Source: an uncultured Verrucomicrobiae bacterium
GTDB lineage: Bacteria > Verrucomicrobiota > Verrucomicrobiia > Limisphaerales > AAA164-E04
DNA length: 64,000 bases
Reading direction: 5' to 3'
NCBI GenBank assembly: GCA_943788245.1
Contig: CALSPN010000026.1
Location: 81,905-145,904, forward strand
Positions 61,616-64,000 of the stretch are shown piece after piece. A program made the position numbers and the translations under genes. How positions within the stretch are numbered: position 1 is the first letter of the stretch; every line of letters begins with the position of its first letter. The notes below the pieces were generated by a model, which worked only from the letters and a program-made list of their open reading frames with translations, made no database searches and was not told where the DNA came from.

Positions 61616-61665
61616 TCCAAGCAAATTCTGTCTCCACATGGCAGTGATCCGTCTGAAATAACGAT

Positions 61666-62437
61666 ATGCCCGATCAAACGGTAATGACTCATATGGTGAA
61701 AAAGCCCCAGCAAAACAATAGTCGACTCTCACGGCCTGGAGCTTCACGAAGAAAACGCCAAAGCTTGAATCAGCACTGCTGAGGAACGCGTCGCATGGGC
61801 CGTTGGGCATTTCAGAAGAAAGCCTCGTGACTTACTTCAAGCTTTGGTGCACAAGCTGCCGTTTGCCTGCATATGGCTACCAGTCAGTTGGCAGACATAC
61901 CTGTCATTTTAGTGGATACTGGTTATCTGTTTCCTGAAACCTATCAGTTTATCGACAAACTGACAGAGAGGCTCAAGTTGAATATCAAAGTGTATCGCTC
62001 GATATCTCACCTGCATGGCAAGAAGCGAGGTATGGGCAGCTCTGGGAAAACGGACTCGATGGAATCACCACTTACAATCAAATGAATAAAGTGGAACCAA
62101 TGAGGCGGGCATTGAGAGATTTAAATCCGAAAGGCTGGATTGCAGGCCTTAGACGTCAACAGAGTTCCAGCCGTAAAAAACTCAATGTCCTGGCCGTTGA
62201 TGACGTACATCTAAAAATCCATCCCATCGTTGATTGGACGAGCAAGGATGTTTTCGAATATCTAAAAAAACACGACCTACCCTACCATCCCTTGTGGCAT
62301 CAGGGATACCTTAGCATTGGCGATGTCCACACCACCAAGCGGGTGGATGAAGGAATGCGGAAGAAGAATCTCGGTTTTTCGGATTGAAGCGCGAATGCGG
62401 TTTGCACGAAACGGCGTCCAGCGACTTCAGCATTTAA
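61666..62437 (+). CDS. cysH: Phosphoadenylyl-sulfate reductase (multiple frameshifts)
   Basis: PAPS/APS reductase releasing sulfite with a thioredoxin. Reading across frames, the protein runs [102 protein letters not shown] and [17 protein letters not shown], which align along E. coli CysH in order. The catalytic Cys of ECGLHE is present. About five indels are needed, near 61750-61780, 61815-61835, 62010 and 62365, some +1 and some -1. The start is uncertain; ATG at 61666 is the best candidate. With this many breaks a real pseudogene cannot be excluded, but every motif is intact. Confidence 0.8.
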
Positions 62438-62481
62438 GCCCCCCTCATACGAATCCATTAATCAAAACAGCAACGGACATT

Positions 62482-63089
62482 ATGTCTGCGGAGAATATTC
62501 ACCCCATCTTCCATCGAAGCCTCGACAGATCAAGCAAGGAAACTTTGCTGGGGCAGAAGGGCTGTGTCATTTGGCTGTACGGACTTTCGGGTGCCGGGAA
62601 AAAGCACCTTGGCAATCGCTCTGGAGAAGAGGTTGCACACAGATGGCATCATGACCCAGTTGCTTGATGGGGATAATATCCGAACGGGGCTCAACCGCAA
62701 TCTGGGTTTTACGGATGCGGATCGCCGAGAAAACATCAGGCGCATCGCGGAGGTGGGCCAAACTATTCGCGAATGCCGGCATCGTTACCATTGCTTCGTT
62801 TATTACGCCCAAAAAGGAACTGAGAACCCTGGCTAGAGAGGTGATCCGCGAACCTGATTTCAGAGAAGTTTTTGTGACTTGCTCGTTTGAAACCTGCGAG
62901 CAGAGAGACGTGAAAGGGCTTTACGCAAAAGCAAAATCAGGAGATATCAAACACTTTACTGGGAAAGATTCGTCCTTTGAACCTCCAGACGAATCATCTC
63001 CTGCAGATCTTGAATTAAATACCGATGAAAAAAGCGAACATATTTGTTTAGAGGAACTATACTCCTTCGCAAAAAACGTTCTGAAGTAA
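62482..63089 (+). CDS. cysC: Adenylyl-sulfate kinase (two +1 frameshifts)
   Basis: Phosphorylates APS to PAPS. The ATG at 62482 ([20 protein letters not shown]) leads to [11 protein letters not shown], then after one extra A in the A5 run near 62602 the frame continues [27 protein letters not shown]. This includes the P-loop GLSGAGKST and the substrate motif DGDNIR. One extra G near 62757 (GGG for GG in GTGGCC) then moves it to [23 protein letters not shown]. Corrected length is about 202 residues, as in E. coli. It overlaps neither neighbour. Confidence 0.88.
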
Positions 63090-63128
63090 ATACAAATCAC
63101 CCATTTATCCGTAAGAAATATAGACTCA

Positions 63129-64000
63129 ATGCACACATACCGATTGACTCATTTAAAGGCGCTTGAAGCTGAAGCTATCTTCATCATGCGTGAAGTTGCG
63201 TCTCAGTTTGAAAAACCCGTCTTATTGTTTTCTGGAGGCAAAGATTCCATTGTCATGGTCAGGCTGGCCCAAAAGGCATTCCACCCAGCAAAGATTCCTT
63301 TTCCTTTCATGCATGTTGACACAGGTCATAATTTTCCAGAGACCATTGAATTCAGGGATAAACTTGTCAAAGAAGCAGGCGCCAACCTCATCGTACGCAC
63401 GGTTCAGGAATCGATTGATAAGGGTCGAGCTACCGAGGAAAAGGGACCTCAAGCCAGCCGGAACATGCTCCAGACAGTAACACTTCTGGATGCCTTGGAA
63501 GAGTTTCAATTCACGGCCGCCATTGGCGGTGCAAGGCGTGATGAGGAAAAAGCACGTGCCAAGGAACGATTTTTCTCGCATCGAAATGAGTTTGGTCAAT
63601 GGGACCCTAAAAACCAACGACCCGAGCTATGGAATCTTTTCAACGGGAACATGCATATGGCTGAACATTTCCGAATCTTCCCATTGAGTAACTGGACAGA
63701 AATGGATGTCTGGCAATACATCAAAATGGAAGAGCTTTCATTACCTTCCGTTTACTTTAGCCATGAACGAGAAGTCATCCATCGAAATGGCATTTACCTG
63801 GCCAACTCTGAGTATCTGACATTGGGCAAAGATGAATTCGTTGAGAACATGGTCGTCAGGTGTCGAACTGTTGGAGACATGACCTGCACGGGAGTCGTCG
63901 CTTCACCCGCTAGCAATGTGGACGATATCATTGCTGAAGTCGCAGCCGCCAGAGTCACCGAGCGTGGGGGAAGAACCGATGACAAACGCTCTGAAACAGC
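63129..64000 (+). CDS. cysD: Sulfate adenylyltransferase subunit 2 (runs off window)
   Basis: Absent from the ORF track because no stop occurs before the window end. The ATG at 63129 gives MHTYRLTHLKALEAEAIFIM, with the PP-motif LLFSGGKDSIVM near residue 38 and HVDTGHNFPET, AAIGGARRDEEKARAKER and LFNGNMHMAEHFRIFPLSNW. It is the small ATP-pyrophosphatase-type subunit that makes APS from ATP and sulfate with CysN GTPase, which would be expected next. At least 290 residues are open and unbroken, unlike the neighbouring cysH and cysC. Partial at the 3' end. Confidence 0.95.
   Translation, partial: MHTYRLTHLKALEAEAIFIMREVASQFEKPVLLFSGGKDSIVMVRLAQKAFHPAKIPFPFMHVDTGHNFPETIEFRDKLVKEAGANLIVRTVQESIDKGRATEEKGPQASRNMLQTVTLLDALEEFQFTAAIGGARRDEEKARAKERFFSHRNEFGQWDPKNQRPELWNLFNGNMHMAEHFRIFPLSNWTEMDVWQYIKMEELSLPSVYFSHEREVIHRNGIYLANSEYLTLGKDEFVENMVVRCRTVGDMTCTGVVASPASNVDDIIAEVAAARVTERGGRTDDKRSET

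Overview
The window looks like chromosomal DNA of a member of the Verrucomicrobiota. The evidence is a 51-residue 'Verrucomicrobia/Chlamydiae small basic protein' gene just downstream of the 5S rRNA, two lone pseudopilin-like proteins ([11 protein letters not shown] signal, one with an H-X9-DG tail), DUF4159 and DUF5069 proteins, an arylsulfatase, Tat-exported Gfo/Idh/MocA and NIPSNAP proteins, a plant/cyanobacterial-type IspH, a three-gene sdhCAB operon and a Gram-negative lpxA. I see no phage, transposase, integron or CRISPR array.

Layout. 0-3.4 kb: sdhCAB (minus). 3.5-9 kb: HAD phosphatase, NAD(P)HX repair enzyme, Tat-type Gfo/Idh/MocA oxidoreductase, lpxA, radC (minus). 9.2-18 kb: sulfatase, DUF4159 protein, phosphodiesterase, DUF6580-like membrane protein, RluA-type pseudouridine synthase, a thioredoxin-fold protein interrupted by one in-frame TGA, MATE pump, sugar-phosphate isomerase/epimerase. 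18-23 kb: secreted protein, pseudopilin, DUF2064, DUF5069, PQQ-type beta-propeller. 23.2-29.1 kb: one rRNA operon on the minus strand (promoter, 16S, tRNA-Ala, tRNA-Ile, 23S, 5S, terminator), then the small basic protein and a truncated RsuA-family gene. 29.5-38.4 kb: NIPSNAP, SIS and OGA-like GNAT genes, ftsH-rpe, di-haem cytochrome c, second pseudopilin, ribulokinase. 38.9-45.6 kb (plus): Hpt protein, yicC-gmk-coaC, an NtrB/NtrC-like pair, small basic membrane protein, squalene/phytoene synthase. 45.6-55.2 kb (minus): C39-like protease, GT4 glycosyltransferase, hybrid histidine kinase, NhaC-type antiporter, dgt, ispH. 55.4-59.7 kb: aldo/keto reductase, then rpsR, rpmG, DksA-like, rplS, trmD, khpA, rpsP. 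59.9-64 kb: assimilatory sulfate reduction genes cysI-cysH-cysC-cysD, the last running off the window.

The main find is at 15.17 kb. A reading frame of 469 codons carries a single TGA exactly where the first cysteine of a thioredoxin WCxxC motif belongs (W-TGA-A-G-C). A 6-bp stem with a 5-nt loop and a loop G starts 17 nt after the TGA. This fits a bacterial selenocysteine codon with a SECIS element, in a secreted thioredoxin + TPR + DsbD-alpha-like protein.

A second pattern needs care. Many conserved genes (sdhB, sdhA, Gfo/Idh, hybrid kinase, nhaC, dksA-like, cysI, cysH, cysC) are broken only by one-base indels, mostly +1 and often in homopolymers, with the protein otherwise intact. This looks like sequencing error rather than gene decay. 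I annotate those loci as single genes and give the inferred shift positions. Apart from the TGA above, I found no in-frame stop in any of the broken genes.
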